Assembly: GCF_000425425.1 (NCBI RefSeq)
Contig: NZ_AUDK01000014.1
Coordinates: 50,434 to 114,433 of the forward strand
Direction of reading: 5' to 3'
DNA from: Flavobacterium daejeonense DSM 17708
GTDB lineage: Bacteria > Bacteroidota > Bacteroidia > Flavobacteriales > Flavobacteriaceae
DNA: 64,000 nt
Every line of letters starts with the position of its first letter. The first letter of the stretch is position 1. Under the pieces are notes generated by a model. It saw nothing but the letters and a program-made list of their open reading frames with translations, was not told the DNA's origin and did no database searches. The translations under genes were made by a program, and so were the position numbers. Below are positions 54,550-64,000 of this stretch, piece by piece.

Positions 54550-54985
54550 ATGTCGGCAACAATTTTTGATTTCATTGGAGGAGAATGAGGGGAATGGAAG
54601 CTAAGAAATATGCAGCTTTTAAAGGGAGAATCGCTGGAAATTATTAAATATTTAAAAAAAGTACCAGCTTCTTCGGAACAATCTAAAGAAGGAATTTGGA
54701 CTTTAAAAGGAATTGTAAGTCATCTGAGATATACTGAAAAGGCAGAAAAAGAACAATTGGTCGCCATTCAGGAAGATTTAGGAAGACCATCAGCGACTTT
54801 TGCCGGCCATTGCCCGAAAGTTATTCCATAGTCGGGACATTGGAGAGCCTTTTGATTTTTTAATCTGGTTCGAATATGCTCCTGTTGATGAAGAAGCTTT
54901 TGAAGAACTTTTGTATAAACTTCGAAAAACAGAAGAGTGGAATTTTATCGAAATAGAAGTAGATATGCGATTTGTAAAAGTTTAA
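54550..54985 (+). pseudogene. Decayed gene of an uncharacterised flavobacterial family
   Basis: ATG at 54550 gives 12 codons and then TGA where the flanking GGE-GEWK reading suggests TGG (Trp). The frame continues (WTLKGIVSHLRYTEKAEKEQ, LVAIQEDLGRPSATF) until about 54800. Two indels then move the coding through ESYSIVGTLESL to FDFLIWFEYAPVDEEAFEEL and RKTEEWNFIEIEVDMRFVKV, stopping at 54985. Repaired, it would encode about 145 residues. From memory such a family occurs in Flavobacteriia; function unknown. Confidence 0.7.
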
Positions 54986-55007
54986 AGAATTTCATTTTTA
55001 AAGTAAA

Positions 55008-55053
55008 ACCATTAAGAAATTAAGTTTAGTTAAAAACTTAAGTTCTTAATGGT
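55008..55053. terminator. Long hairpin between converging genes
   Basis: Arms ACCATTAAGAA and TTCTTAATGGT, extended by TAAGTTT/AAACTTA across a 2-bp mismatch. It lies between the decayed gene and the anti-sigma gene stop and can terminate both ways. The accattaag pattern is also a common Flavobacterium intergenic repeat. Confidence 0.65.
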
Positions 55054-55058
55054 AAAAA

Positions 55059-55844
55059 TTACACCTTCCCTAAAGCATACAATTGTTCCAATGTTGGCGT
55101 AATACTTCCGCCGGCAGGTTCTAAAGTAATTCCGAAAGCTTCGGCTTCAGCAGTGTTGTTGACAGCAAAAAAGCGTTGGCTATTGTCTTCGAATTTATCC
55201 AATAATCCGATGCTGGCAGGAGTTAAAGGGTTTAATTTTAAAGCCCAAACCTGATACACCATGCCTTTAGGTGGTTCCGGTAAGCCGGAAGCATCAACAT
55301 AAACCGTTTGAGTTTCTTTGTTCCAATAAATTTTAGCCGAAGATTCCGGAGAAACAGTTTGACCACTAAGTGCAATTACCGTATTGTTACTGTCTTTTAT
55401 TATAGCCAGATTGGTTTCAAGCGCTTTTTTTTCCAATTCAATTTGTTTAAGGTTTGTATTGGTTTTTGTTTTTTCAACAGTGCTGTTTACCAATTGTTGA
55501 TTACTTTGTTGCAATTTATTGTAAAGAAAACCAATTCCTCCCAGTAAAAGTACCGCCGCAGCCCAACCAAGATATTGAGCCCAATTTCGCTTCGGAGTAA
55601 AGGGAATAACTTCAGTTTGGTTTAGAGCTAATTTTTCTTTAATCTTAGCATAATTTTCAACTGATTGCGAAGGAGAAAAGCTAGAAGAAAGTGCCAGTAT
55701 TGCTTTTTCAATAGCTAAAATTTCAGCTTGAATTTCCGGATGTTTTTTTGCCATAGCGGCTACTTCTTCATTTTCTGTTTCAGATAATGAGCCGTAAACA
55801 TAAAGTTCTAATATCCCTGATGCTATATATTCTTTCAATTCCAT
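55059..55844 (-). CDS. Anti-sigma factor (RskA-like)
   Basis: 261 residues. A cytoplasmic N-terminal anti-sigma part (SGILELYVYGSLSETENEEV) is followed by one TM helix at about 89-108, a coiled coil (about 110-150) and a periplasmic anti-sigma-K (RskA) domain (KGMVYQVWALKLNPLTPASI). It starts 4 bp after the sigma gene stop and would sequester that sigma factor at the membrane. Confidence 0.88.
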   Translation of the reverse strand: MELKEYIASGILELYVYGSLSETENEEVAAMAKKHPEIQAEILAIEKAILALSSSFSPSQSVENYAKIKEKLALNQTEVIPFTPKRNWAQYLGWAAAVLLLGGIGFLYNKLQQSNQQLVNSTVEKTKTNTNLKQIELEKKALETNLAIIKDSNNTVIALSGQTVSPESSAKIYWNKETQTVYVDASGLPEPPKGMVYQVWALKLNPLTPASIGLLDKFEDNSQRFFAVNNTAEAEAFGITLEPAGGSITPTLEQLYALGKV

Positions 55845-55848
55845 TGTG

Positions 55849-56379
55849 CTATACTTTCAAATAGTTTCTTAAATCATTCATACAGTTTCTGTTGTGCGTT
55901 TTTACCGTTCCTAAAGGGATTTCCAGTTCGTCCGCAGTTTCTTGTTGGGTATAGCCTTTAAAAAACAATAAATCAATGATTTGAATACATTTAGGTTTTA
56001 ATCGTTTGATGAATTCCTGCAAACCTATTCCGTCCACTTTATTCGTCAATTTATTATTGTCTTCTAATAGATTTACGAAATTATCAGAAGAAAGGTTTTT
56101 TTGACTGTTGTTAAAGTTCTTAGAACGCAGTTTGTCTATAGCTGTATTGCGGGCTATATTAATTATCCAAGTGTAAAAACGCCCTTTGTTTTCGTTATAA
56201 CTGTCTAAGTTTTTCCAGATCTTTACAAATACTTCCTGCAGTACGTCTTCGGCTTCTTCGGTATTTTTAATTAGAACACTAATTACCGAAAAAAGACTTT
56301 TGGCATACATATCATAAAGAACGGTAAACGCCTTTTCGTCTTTTTGATGGATTAAAACTAATAATTCGTCTTGAGTCAT
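55849..56379 (-). CDS. ECF sigma factor paired with the anti-sigma factor
   Basis: 176 residues. Region 2: EEAEDVLQEVFVKIWKNLDS and GRFYTWIINIARNTAIDKLR. Region 4: IIDLLFFKGYTQQETADELE and PLGTVKTHNRNCMNDLRNYL. Typical of the SigK/ECF19-like pairing with RskA anti-sigma factors. Divergent from the TonB receptor at 56572. Confidence 0.9.
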   Translation of the reverse strand: MTQDELLVLIHQKDEKAFTVLYDMYAKSLFSVISVLIKNTEEAEDVLQEVFVKIWKNLDSYNENKGRFYTWIINIARNTAIDKLRSKNFNNSQKNLSSDNFVNLLEDNNKLTNKVDGIGLQEFIKRLKPKCIQIIDLLFFKGYTQQETADELEIPLGTVKTHNRNCMNDLRNYLKV

Positions 56380-56571
56380 TGTTTTGATTTTTGTTTTACA
56401 AACTTATGCAAACTTAATTTAAGAAAGTATAGCTTTTATTAGATTCAGAATAAAAATCTTATTTTTCTTTTTATTATGATGAAAATCAAGTTTATCATGA
56501 TATACAGGATACTATTCTTTGTTTAACATTTTATATTTGACCAGCAGACCAACTAAAATGATATAATTTTC

Positions 56572-58785
56572 ATGAAACATATTTTTACAGTATTTGCTGT
56601 TTTTATAGGTTTTTGTACTTTTTCTCAAACACAAAAAGGAATTGTTATTGACGAATACGGAAATGCGATTGGAAATGCTTTTATCATGAATCCAATCACC
56701 GAATCCCATTCGCATACTGATGATTCGGGGGAATTTACAATTGAGGAAACCAATGTTGGTGATGTTTTAAGAATTACCGCTTTAGGATTTAAAATAAAAA
56801 ATCATGTTGTCATTGATGGCGAGAATAAAATTATATTGGCTGATGGTGTTTTGAAACTAAATGATGTTGTCATTCAGCACAAACTTTCGGCGATGAATCT
56901 AATTTCGAAAATAGATTTACAGACTTCACCGGTGAATACTTCTCAGGAAATTTTGCAAAAAGTACCCGGATTGTTCATTGGTCAGCATGCAGGCGGAGGT
57001 AAGAGCGAACAAATGTTTTTAAGAGGTTTTGATATCGATCACGGGACTGATGTAGCCATTTCAGTAGATGGAATGCCAATAAATATGGTTTCGCATGCGC
57101 ATGGTCAGGGTTATGCCGACTTGCATTTTGTAATTCCGGAAACAGTAGACAAAATAGATTATGGCAAAGGAACGTATTATGCCAATAAAGGCGATTTTGC
57201 CACAGCTGGATACGTAGGTTTTCAAACTAAAGAAAAACTTGATTACAGTAGTATCAGTGTAGAGGCAGGACAGTTTAATATGAAACGTACAGTAGGTTTG
57301 TTTAATCTTTTGGACAATACTAAGAATCAAAGAGCTTACATTGCCACAGAATATTTTTTGACCGATGGACCTTTTGAATCTCCTCAAAATTTCAATCGTA
57401 TTAACTTGTTGGGAAAATATACTTATTTGTTAGGACTGAATAGCAAATTTTCGATTTCGGCATCGCATTTTTCTAGTAAGTGGGATGCTTCCGGGCAAAT
57501 TCCGCAGCGATTAGTAGATGATGGGACTATTTCCCGATTTGGTGCTGTCGATGATACCGAGGGAGGAAACACTTCCAGAAGTAATATCATTGCTTCTTTG
57601 GTAAAACCAATAGACAAAAATACCTTTGTAAAAGTCAATACTTTTTTTAGCAAGTATGCATTGGAGTTGTATTCTAATTTTACTTTTTTCTTGAAGGATC
57701 CGGTTAACGGAGATCAAATCAGGCAAAAAGAGAGCAGAATGCTTTATGGAATGAATGCCGAAATCAATAAAAAAATTAAAAATAATATTTGGGATATTAA
57801 TTACCAACTAGGACTTGGTTTTAGATCCGATGCTACAAAAGACAGTGAATTGTCCCATACGTTGAGCAGAAAAACAACTTTGGAGCATATTAAATTAGGG
57901 GATATCGACGAAAGCAATCAATATGTGTATTTGAATTCAGAATTTGTTTTTGGGAAATGGATGATTAATCCGGGCTTGCGTTTCGACTATTTTAAATTTA
58001 ATTATCAGGATAAACTAAGTGATACCTATACGAATCAATCGGAAAGTGAAGTGAAATTTTCTCCAAAATTGAATTTTATTTATTCTTACAATAACAATTT
58101 GCAGTTTTTTTTAAAATCAGGAATGGGCTTTCATTCGAATGATACCCGCGTTGTGGTTGCGAATAACGGATATAAAACATTGCCAACAGCTATTGGGACT
58201 GATATTGGGACAATTTGGAAACCTTCTCATAATTTAATTATCAATTCGGCTTTGTGGTACATGTACCTGCAACAGGAATTTGTGTATTCCGGCGATGGAG
58301 GAACCATTGAGCCAAGTGGAAGAACTAAAAGAATGGGAGCCGATTTTGGAATCCGCTATCATTTAAATGAGATTTTTTATATTTATTCGGATGCCAATTA
58401 TACTTTTGCCAGAAGCATTGATGAACCGAAAGGACGGGATTATGTTCCGTTATCGCCTGATTTTACTACAGCAGGAGGGATAAGTTTTCAAAATTGGCAC
58501 CGTTTTTCAGGAGGAATTCGTTACCGTTACATTAAAAATCGTCCTGCTAACGAAGATAATTCTATTGTTGCCGAAGGTTATTTTGTGACCGATATGAATT
58601 TGAATTATGATTTGAAAAATGTTAGTTTTGGTATATCCATTCAAAACTTATTTAATACCGAATGGAACGAAACCCAATTTGCAACTGAATCAAGATTAAA
58701 AAACGAAGTTAGTCCTGTTGATGAAATTCATTTTACTCCGGGAACACCTTTTAATTTAAAAGCTAAAATTACCTATCGATTCTAA
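56572..58785 (+). CDS. TonB-dependent receptor
   Basis: 737 residues with signal peptide, a carboxypeptidase-regulatory-like domain (about 20-95), a plug (QEILQKVPGLFIGQHAGGGK, LRGFDIDHGTDVAISVDGMP) and a barrel ending in FNLKAKITYRF. The HGTDVAISVDGMPINMVSHA plug segment is typical of receptors for small chelates or metals. A TATATTTG -7 box lies at 56532-56539. The substrate is not identifiable. Confidence 0.88.
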   Translation: MKHIFTVFAVFIGFCTFSQTQKGIVIDEYGNAIGNAFIMNPITESHSHTDDSGEFTIEETNVGDVLRITALGFKIKNHVVIDGENKIILADGVLKLNDVVIQHKLSAMNLISKIDLQTSPVNTSQEILQKVPGLFIGQHAGGGKSEQMFLRGFDIDHGTDVAISVDGMPINMVSHAHGQGYADLHFVIPETVDKIDYGKGTYYANKGDFATAGYVGFQTKEKLDYSSISVEAGQFNMKRTVGLFNLLDNTKNQRAYIATEYFLTDGPFESPQNFNRINLLGKYTYLLGLNSKFSISASHFSSKWDASGQIPQRLVDDGTISRFGAVDDTEGGNTSRSNIIASLVKPIDKNTFVKVNTFFSKYALELYSNFTFFLKDPVNGDQIRQKESRMLYGMNAEINKKIKNNIWDINYQLGLGFRSDATKDSELSHTLSRKTTLEHIKLGDIDESNQYVYLNSEFVFGKWMINPGLRFDYFKFNYQDKLSDTYTNQSESEVKFSPKLNFIYSYNNNLQFFLKSGMGFHSNDTRVVVANNGYKTLPTAIGTDIGTIWKPSHNLIINSALWYMYLQQEFVYSGDGGTIEPSGRTKRMGADFGIRYHLNEIFYIYSDANYTFARSIDEPKGRDYVPLSPDFTTAGGISFQNWHRFSGGIRYRYIKNRPANEDNSIVAEGYFVTDMNLNYDLKNVSFGISIQNLFNTEWNETQFATESRLKNEVSPVDEIHFTPGTPFNLKAKITYRF

Positions 58786-58859
58786 AAGGTACAGTTTTTG
58801 TTTGCTTTTTTAGCAGTTAAAAAGAATTGATTTGATTAATTTTATCAAAAAAGAAACCT

Positions 58860-59456
58860 ATGAAAAAAATTGTATTTAGCCTTTGTACCGCATTATTGTT
58901 TTTAAGTGGAAATATTGAGGCACAGAGTAAAAAAGCAGATAAAGTAAAAATAGTAAAAAAAGAAAAAGCAGTGGATACCCAAAGTATTTATCAGTTTAAA
59001 GTTGAGGATTTATCAGGAGAAACATTTGATTTCTCGAAATTAAAGGGCAAAAAAGTATTGATTGTCAATACGGCTTCCAAATGTGGGTATACGCCACAAT
59101 ACGAACAATTAGAAGCGATTTATAAAGAATACAAAGACAAAGGTTTTACAATTGTGGGTTTTCCTGCGAACAATTTTAACGGACAGGAGCCGGGAACTAA
59201 TGCTGAAATTGCCAGTTTTTGCAAATTAAACTATGGGGTTACTTTTCCAATGATGGCAAAAATTTCAGTAAAAGGAGAAGATATGAGTCCGATATATAAG
59301 TTTTTAACACAAAAAGAAAAAAACGGAGTGAAAGATTCGGAAGTAAAATGGAATTTTCAAAAATACCTGATTGACGAAAAAGGACATTTAGTAGAAGTCT
59401 ATTATTCTAAAACCAAGCCTGATGCTCCGGAAATTGTAAACTGGATTAAACAATAA
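58860..59456 (+). CDS. Glutathione peroxidase-family thiol peroxidase, exported
   Basis: 198 residues with an N-terminal signal sequence. GPx motifs: NTASKCGYTPQYEQL with Cys in place of selenocysteine, GFPANNFNGQEPG (Gln) and VKWNFQKYLI (Trp, Asn). Bacterial Cys-GPx usually use thioredoxin. Export suggests peroxide defence in the periplasm. Confidence 0.9.
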   Translation: MKKIVFSLCTALLFLSGNIEAQSKKADKVKIVKKEKAVDTQSIYQFKVEDLSGETFDFSKLKGKKVLIVNTASKCGYTPQYEQLEAIYKEYKDKGFTIVGFPANNFNGQEPGTNAEIASFCKLNYGVTFPMMAKISVKGEDMSPIYKFLTQKEKNGVKDSEVKWNFQKYLIDEKGHLVEVYYSKTKPDAPEIVNWIKQ

Positions 59457-59475
59457 TTGATTTTAAATTATATCT

Positions 59476-59513
59476 AAAAAGCGATTTTTAATTGAATTTA
59501 GAAATCGCTTTTT
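59476..59513. terminator. Intrinsic terminator behind the peroxidase
   Basis: 12-bp stem AAAAAGCGATTT / AAATCGCTTTTT with a 14-nt loop and a following T, 19 bp after the stop. Confidence 0.85.
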
Positions 59514-59606
59514 TGTTTATATTCAGATATACAAAATAGTATGATTTTAATATAAATTATTTACATTATAATACAAATAATTTATACTAAACTAATGGCA
59601 TCTTTG

Positions 59607-59614
59607 TATCTTTG
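59607..59614 (+). promoter_or_regulatory. -7 element TATCTTTG of menD
   Basis: Fits TAnnTTTG and lies 21 bp before the chosen menD ATG. It also argues against starting at the TTG at 59612, which is inside the element. Confidence 0.5.
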
Positions 59615-59635
59615 ATTTTTTTTGAAATAAAAACA

Positions 59636-61297
59636 ATGATTTATCCCAAAAAACCTTTAGCGCAAAGCATTCTTCAGATTTGTTTAGCCAAAGGAATCGT
59701 CGATATTGTCATTTCTCCAGGTTCCAGAAATGCACCACTAACAATTGGTTTTGCCAATAATCCTGATTTTAATTGTTATAGTATTGCTGATGAGCGTTGT
59801 GCGGCATTTTTTGCTATGGGTATTGCGCAACAAATCAAGCGTCCGGTAGCCGTAGTTTGTACTTCGGGTTCGGCATTATTGAATTATTATCCCGCTATTG
59901 CCGAAGCTTTTTACAGTCAGATTCCTTTGATTGTTATTTCGGCAGACCGACCACAAAGTAAAATTGATATTGGCGACGGACAAACCATCCGTCAGGAAAA
60001 TGTTTTTGAAAATCATTCGCTGTACAATGCTAATTTAACCGAAGAAGCCTCAAAAGAAAATGACCATAAAGTCAACGAAGCCATAGATATAGCCTTTTAT
60101 AAAAAAGGTCCGGTACATATCAACGCGCCTTTTGAAGAGCCTTTGTACGAAACAGTGTCGGAGCTTACGGTTGATGTGATGGTCAATCATTTTGCCAGTT
60201 TGAATTCGATGAAGACATTGGAAGATTTAGCCCCTTTTGTCGAAATATGGAATCAATCCACGAAGAAATTAATCTTAGTAGGCACCAATGATCCCTATTT
60301 AATTTCGAATGAAATCATTCAAACTTTAGCCAAAGACGAATCGGTTGTGGTGATGACCGAAACGACTTCTAATTTGCATCATCCTGATTTTATTTCGAAT
60401 ATTGATACGATCATTACACCATTTACTGAAAGTGATTTTGAGGATTTTTGTCCGGAAATTTTAATCACTTTTGGAGGAATGATTGTTTCTAAACGTATCA
60501 AAGCTTTTTTACGCAAATATCAACCCAAAGAACATTGGCACATCGATTCCTTACGTGCTTATGATACTTTTGATGCTTTGACTAAGCATTTTGAAGTCAA
60601 TCCTAATACTTTTTTCGAATCATTTTTGCCTTTGACTAAAGCGGTTAAAAGTGATTATTTTTCAAAAGCTTCAGAGTTAAAAGTTTTAAGAAAAGAAAAA
60701 CAACAGTACTATTTAAGCAAAATTCCATTCTCGGATTTTCTGGTTTTTGATACGATTATTAAAAGTTTACTACAACATTCGCAGTTGCAAATCAGTAACA
60801 GTTCGGCAATCCGTTATGCGCAATTAATAGAAATTGATCCTTCAATTGAAGTGTTTTGCAACCGTGGTACCAGTGGAATTGACGGCAGTACATCAACGGC
60901 TATCGGGGCGGCGGTTGCAAGTAAAAAGCCAACGGTATTTATTACTGGTGATGTGAGTTTTTTATACGATAGTAATGCCTTGTGGAATGCCTATATTCCA
61001 GAAAATTTCAAAATCATTTTGATTAATAATGGAGGCGGAGGAATTTTCCGGATTTTACCGGGGCATGAAGAAAATCCTGTTTTTAATACTTTTTTCGAAA
61101 CTTCACACCAACTTACAGCGGAACATTTAGCTAAAATGTACGGATTGAATTATTTCAAAGCTAGCGATGAAAAAAGTTTAGAAAGTGGTTTGAATCAGTT
61201 GTATGCGAATAACAATCAACCATCTATTTTAGAAATTTTCACCCCAACCACAGAAAATGATACTATTTTAAAACAGTTTTTTAAAGAGTTGGTTTAA
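59636..61297 (+). CDS. menD: 2-succinyl-5-enolpyruvyl-6-hydroxy-3-cyclohexene-1-carboxylate synthase
   Basis: 553-residue ThDP enzyme of menaquinone synthesis. Motifs: SPGSRNAPLTIGFANN, ERCAAFFAMGIAQ with the ThDP-activating Glu, TSGSALLNYYPAIAEA, NRGTSGIDGSTSTAIGAAVA and TGDVSFLYDSNALWN. The ATG at 59636 follows the -7 box at 59607-59614. Length and order fit MenD. menE is at 34603. Confidence 0.95.
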   Translation: MIYPKKPLAQSILQICLAKGIVDIVISPGSRNAPLTIGFANNPDFNCYSIADERCAAFFAMGIAQQIKRPVAVVCTSGSALLNYYPAIAEAFYSQIPLIVISADRPQSKIDIGDGQTIRQENVFENHSLYNANLTEEASKENDHKVNEAIDIAFYKKGPVHINAPFEEPLYETVSELTVDVMVNHFASLNSMKTLEDLAPFVEIWNQSTKKLILVGTNDPYLISNEIIQTLAKDESVVVMTETTSNLHHPDFISNIDTIITPFTESDFEDFCPEILITFGGMIVSKRIKAFLRKYQPKEHWHIDSLRAYDTFDALTKHFEVNPNTFFESFLPLTKAVKSDYFSKASELKVLRKEKQQYYLSKIPFSDFLVFDTIIKSLLQHSQLQISNSSAIRYAQLIEIDPSIEVFCNRGTSGIDGSTSTAIGAAVASKKPTVFITGDVSFLYDSNALWNAYIPENFKIILINNGGGGIFRILPGHEENPVFNTFFETSHQLTAEHLAKMYGLNYFKASDEKSLESGLNQLYANNNQPSILEIFTPTTENDTILKQFFKELV

Positions 61298-61346
61298 AAA
61301 TTGAAATCGCTGACTGATTTTTAACAGTTAGTTGATAGTTTATAGC

Positions 61347-61399
61347 AATATCGGGAATCTTAAGAATATTAATTTCTATAGATTTCCGATATTTTTTTT
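61347..61399 (+). terminator. Intrinsic terminator of menD
   Basis: 14-bp stem AATATCGGGAATCT / AGATTTCCGATATT (one G-T pair) followed by TTTTTT, 50 bp after menD. The remaining 205 bp to the next gene hold nothing else I can support. Confidence 0.85.
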
Positions 61400-61604
61400 G
61401 TCTACTTTTTAAAGATCCAGATTGTTTTGTGGTACGAGTTTAAAGTTTTTCTTAAAAAATTAAAGTTAATTTTGTAGTGTTTGGCTTAATAATTGCAAGT
61501 GTTTTTTTGTGGTTTTTAAGAATATACGTTTTTGGTTTAAATGCTGTATTGGGTAATTGGTAGTTATTCTTATTCTTTTTTAGTTCATCATTAAATTAAC
61601 GTAT

Positions 61605-64000
61605 ATGATTAAAGAAGCTATTTGTTGCCAAAAACAAGCTTTGTTTTGTTTTCTCTATTTGTTTTTATTTCCGATTTTCGTTCAGGCACAGGATACTAAA
61701 TCCATTTCTGATATCGAAAAAATCTACCTGCACACGGACAGAAGTACTTATTTTATGGGCGAGGATTTATGGTATAAGGCCTATGTGGTAAGGGCAACCA
61801 ATAATTTATTGTTTGATTTAAGTGGAATTTTGTACGTCGAATTGATTTCGCCGGAAGCCAAAATTATTGCCCGTAATAAAACCAAATTAACAATTGGCTT
61901 AGGAAATGGTGACTTTCACTTGGCTGATTCTGTTGGAGTGAAACCAGGGAAATATCAATTAAGAGCTTATACGAATTGGAATCGGAATTTTGGAAATGAT
62001 TTTGTGTTTACCAAAGATATTGAAATCATCGATGTTTTTGAATCGAAAGAAAACACAAAAGTTGCTCAAAAATCGATTTTGGAAACTAAAAAATCGAATA
62101 GTGAAGTAGCCAAACAAAATCCTTACAAAATAGATTTTTTCCCCGAAGGTGGTTCGCTTATAGAAAATGTAGCCAGTGTAATCGGTTTTAAAGCCGTAGA
62201 TGCTAACGGAAAACCAATAAATATTAAAGGCGAAATTTATGATTCGGATAATGAGTTAGTCAGTGCTTTTGAAAGTGTACATGATGGCATGGGAAAAACA
62301 CAATTGCTACTCATTGAAGGCAAAAGTTATTATGCGAAAATGAAAACCGAAAGCGGATTTGAATTCCAACAGGATTTCCCAAAACCATTAAAATTGGGTT
62401 ATACTTTAAGTTATCGCAATTTTAAAGGGAAAAATATTGTAAGTATTAGTACCAATTCCGAAACTTTAGCCCAAAATCCAAATGCAACATTTAAAATTGT
62501 TTGCAAATCCAGAGGAGTTTCCTTTTTAGAAACTACGCAAAATTTAATCGAAACCAGTTTGTCTTTTGAAATCCCAAAAGACAAAATTTCGGACGGTATC
62601 AGCCAAATTACTTTATTTGATGCAACCAATAAACCTCAAAGTGAACGCTTGGTTTATTTTGAGAAAGATAAAGATTTAGAAGTAGAGCTTTCTACTGATA
62701 AGAGTACTTACGAACCTGACGAAAAGGCTGTTGTTTCTGTTTCTTCTAAATTGAAATCCGGAGAAGGAAAATCAGCGAGTTTTTCATTGAGTGTTACCGA
62801 TACAAATGGTATAGAAGATGATGCTTACGAATCAAACATTTGTTCTTATTTTCTAATGGAATCAGATATAAGAGGAAAAGTACATCATCCGGGCTACTAT
62901 TTTGATACGCGAAATCCGAAACGTTTAGAACATTTAGATAATTTATTGTTAACGCAAGGATGGCGGGATTTTGTTTGGAAAACTATACCCCAAGTTGACA
63001 AATCTAATCTTTATAAAGAAGAAAAAGGAATCACAATTTCCGGCAGAGTGAAACAGCTTTTTGCTGACAAACCATTAGTAAATAATAATGTGACTTTGGC
63101 TTTAATGGGAAAAAAGAGTAACGGAATTTTCAGTGCCGTGACCGATTCTATTGGACGTTTTCAATTTGAAAATCTGGAATTTTCCGGAAAAACAAAAATG
63201 TATTTGAATACACGGGATAAAAAAGGGAAATTCAAAGGCGAAATGCTTTTGGATTCTATCGAACGTTCACCGATGAATGTTTCGTTGCAAAAAAAGGATA
63301 TTGATTTATCAGAACCAACCAATACATTGGCAGAAAATGTTTTGAAAAAATTAACTGCTTTTGGTGTTAAACCAGAGAATGTTTTGAAAGAGGTGGCTAT
63401 TAGATCTTCTTCGATAAAAACTGAAACAGCTATGATGGTAGCTAGTAATGGCAATTATGGATTTGCTGATTTTAGTTATATTGGAGATGAAGACACTAAT
63501 TCATATAGTAATATTTATGAGCTTATTTCACAAAAAATTCCACATGTTAGGATTGAAGAAGATTCTTTTGTTGTCGATGCACCAATAATTTTAGTCGATG
63601 GTTATAGAATTTTTGAGAAGTCTCAATTAGATGTAATTATACCTACTGATGTATTAAGAATTGATTCTGTAAAAGGGGCTCAAGTAGCTTTGTTTCAAGG
63701 TTCCCAAGCAGGTAATGGAGTTATTATAGCAATTTATACAAATAAAAATACAGGTAATAAGCTTAAACAAACACCTAATCAATCTATTAAAAAAGAAATA
63801 GTAGGCTTTTACACCGCTCGTGTTTTTTATTCGCCAGATCCTGAAAAACCTAATACAGAGTTGGATAAAAATGCAGCTATAAGAAATACTATTTATTGGA
63901 ATCCTTATGTACATCCTGACAAAGCAGGAAGTACAAGTGTAGAATTTTATAATTCGAAAGTAGTAACCAAAGTAAAAGTAGCTCTGGAAGGAATTACAGG
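61605..64000 (+). CDS. Large secreted MG2/TonB-plug-like protein, 3' truncated by window end
   Basis: Open for 798 codons from ATG at 61605 to the window edge with no stop. A signal peptide (LFLFPIFVQAQ) is followed by EKIYLHTDRSTYFMGEDLWY, the opening of macroglobulin-MG2-like Bacteroidota surface proteins. Then come Ig-like segments (DFFPEGGSLIENVASVIGFK) and, near 63590-63680, a TonB-plug-like stretch (ILVDGYRIFEKSQLDVIIPT, DSVKGAQVALFQGS). Such proteins are large, around 800-1000 residues, so little is missing. Role unknown, possibly cell-surface. Confidence 0.75.
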   Translation, partial: MIKEAICCQKQALFCFLYLFLFPIFVQAQDTKSISDIEKIYLHTDRSTYFMGEDLWYKAYVVRATNNLLFDLSGILYVELISPEAKIIARNKTKLTIGLGNGDFHLADSVGVKPGKYQLRAYTNWNRNFGNDFVFTKDIEIIDVFESKENTKVAQKSILETKKSNSEVAKQNPYKIDFFPEGGSLIENVASVIGFKAVDANGKPINIKGEIYDSDNELVSAFESVHDGMGKTQLLLIEGKSYYAKMKTESGFEFQQDFPKPLKLGYTLSYRNFKGKNIVSISTNSETLAQNPNATFKIVCKSRGVSFLETTQNLIETSLSFEIPKDKISDGISQITLFDATNKPQSERLVYFEKDKDLEVELSTDKSTYEPDEKAVVSVSSKLKSGEGKSASFSLSVTDTNGIEDDAYESNICSYFLMESDIRGKVHHPGYYFDTRNPKRLEHLDNLLLTQGWRDFVWKTIPQVDKSNLYKEEKGITISGRVKQLFADKPLVNNNVTLALMGKKSNGIFSAVTDSIGRFQFENLEFSGKTKMYLNTRDKKGKFKGEMLLDSIERSPMNVSLQKKDIDLSEPTNTLAENVLKKLTAFGVKPENVLKEVAIRSSSIKTETAMMVASNGNYGFADFSYIGDEDTNSYSNIYELISQKIPHVRIEEDSFVVDAPIILVDGYRIFEKSQLDVIIPTDVLRIDSVKGAQVALFQGSQAGNGVIIAIYTNKNTGNKLKQTPNQSIKKEIVGFYTARVFYSPDPEKPNTELDKNAAIRNTIYWNPYVHPDKAGSTSVEFYNSKVVTKVKVALEGIT

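Overview
The window looks like a chromosomal segment of a Flavobacterium-type bacterium (Bacteroidota, Flavobacteriia). The DNA is AT-rich and ribosome-binding sites are weak. Several promoters carry a TAnnTTTG -7 element. There are SusC/OMP-type TonB-dependent proteins, a tmRNA with the tag GENTYALAA, a Bacteroidota-type tyrosine integrase and many lipoproteins with an SSC lipobox. All functional calls come from reading the sequence; no database search was run.

Layout. 0-5 kb: end of an RND efflux operon (adaptor, pump, PII-like protein) and a small membrane protein. 5-9.5 kb: a worn region holding a frameshifted MTA/SAH nucleosidase, an SGNH hydrolase, a broken GTP cyclohydrolase coupled to an ECF sigma factor, a DoxX-like protein, and remnants of an Ldh-type dehydrogenase and an RteC-like regulator. 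9.5-13.3 kb: flavin amine oxidase, then an AraC regulator with a small protein, an SDR and an OsmC protein.

13.3-22.2 kb is the most notable part: a probable zinc-limitation regulon. A Fur/Zur-family repressor gene lies divergent to a nearly gap-free operon of a 37-codon ORF, a COG0523 GTPase, MogA, ThrRS, dCTP deaminase, HisI, FolE, an LCIB-type carbonic anhydrase, an unknown protein and a PTPS/QueD. A second COG0523 GTPase follows behind its own promoter. Both promoters carry the same 13-bp operator GCAACAATGTTGC plus a weaker copy at nearly equal spacing, placed over the -33 and -7 regions.

22.8-25.9 kb: an orphan PAS histidine kinase, a twice-frameshifted tyrosine integrase and the ssrA (tmRNA) gene, a classic island insertion point. 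26-41 kb is mostly housekeeping and metabolism: beta-lactamase-like hydrolase, LYS1/AlaDH-like dehydrogenase, fumarase, TonB-type receptor, ArsC-like protein, CPBP protease, MenE, a Crp/Fnr regulator, HAD phosphatases, M28 peptidase, and ornithine aminotransferase with arginase.

42-54.5 kb: a molybdenum-cofactor operon (moeA, mobA, cobA, moaD, moeB, moaE, moaCB fusion, moaA) facing a nitrate-assimilation unit made of a nitrate reductase fused to a flavin reductase and BFD domain, and a protein with NiR/SiR-like and rubredoxin domains. Near-identical palindromes (TAMGTA-N4-TACKTA) sit in front of the Crp/Fnr gene, the Moco operon and the nitrate reductase, so these probably form one regulon. 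54.5-64 kb: a decayed gene, an ECF sigma/anti-sigma pair, a TonB receptor, glutathione peroxidase, MenD, and the start of a large MG2-like secreted protein that runs off the window.

Five loci have single-base indels, most in short homopolymers (nucleosidase, folE remnant, integrase twice, and the 54.5 kb gene, which also has a nonsense codon). Real decay and base-calling error cannot be told apart from this sequence alone.
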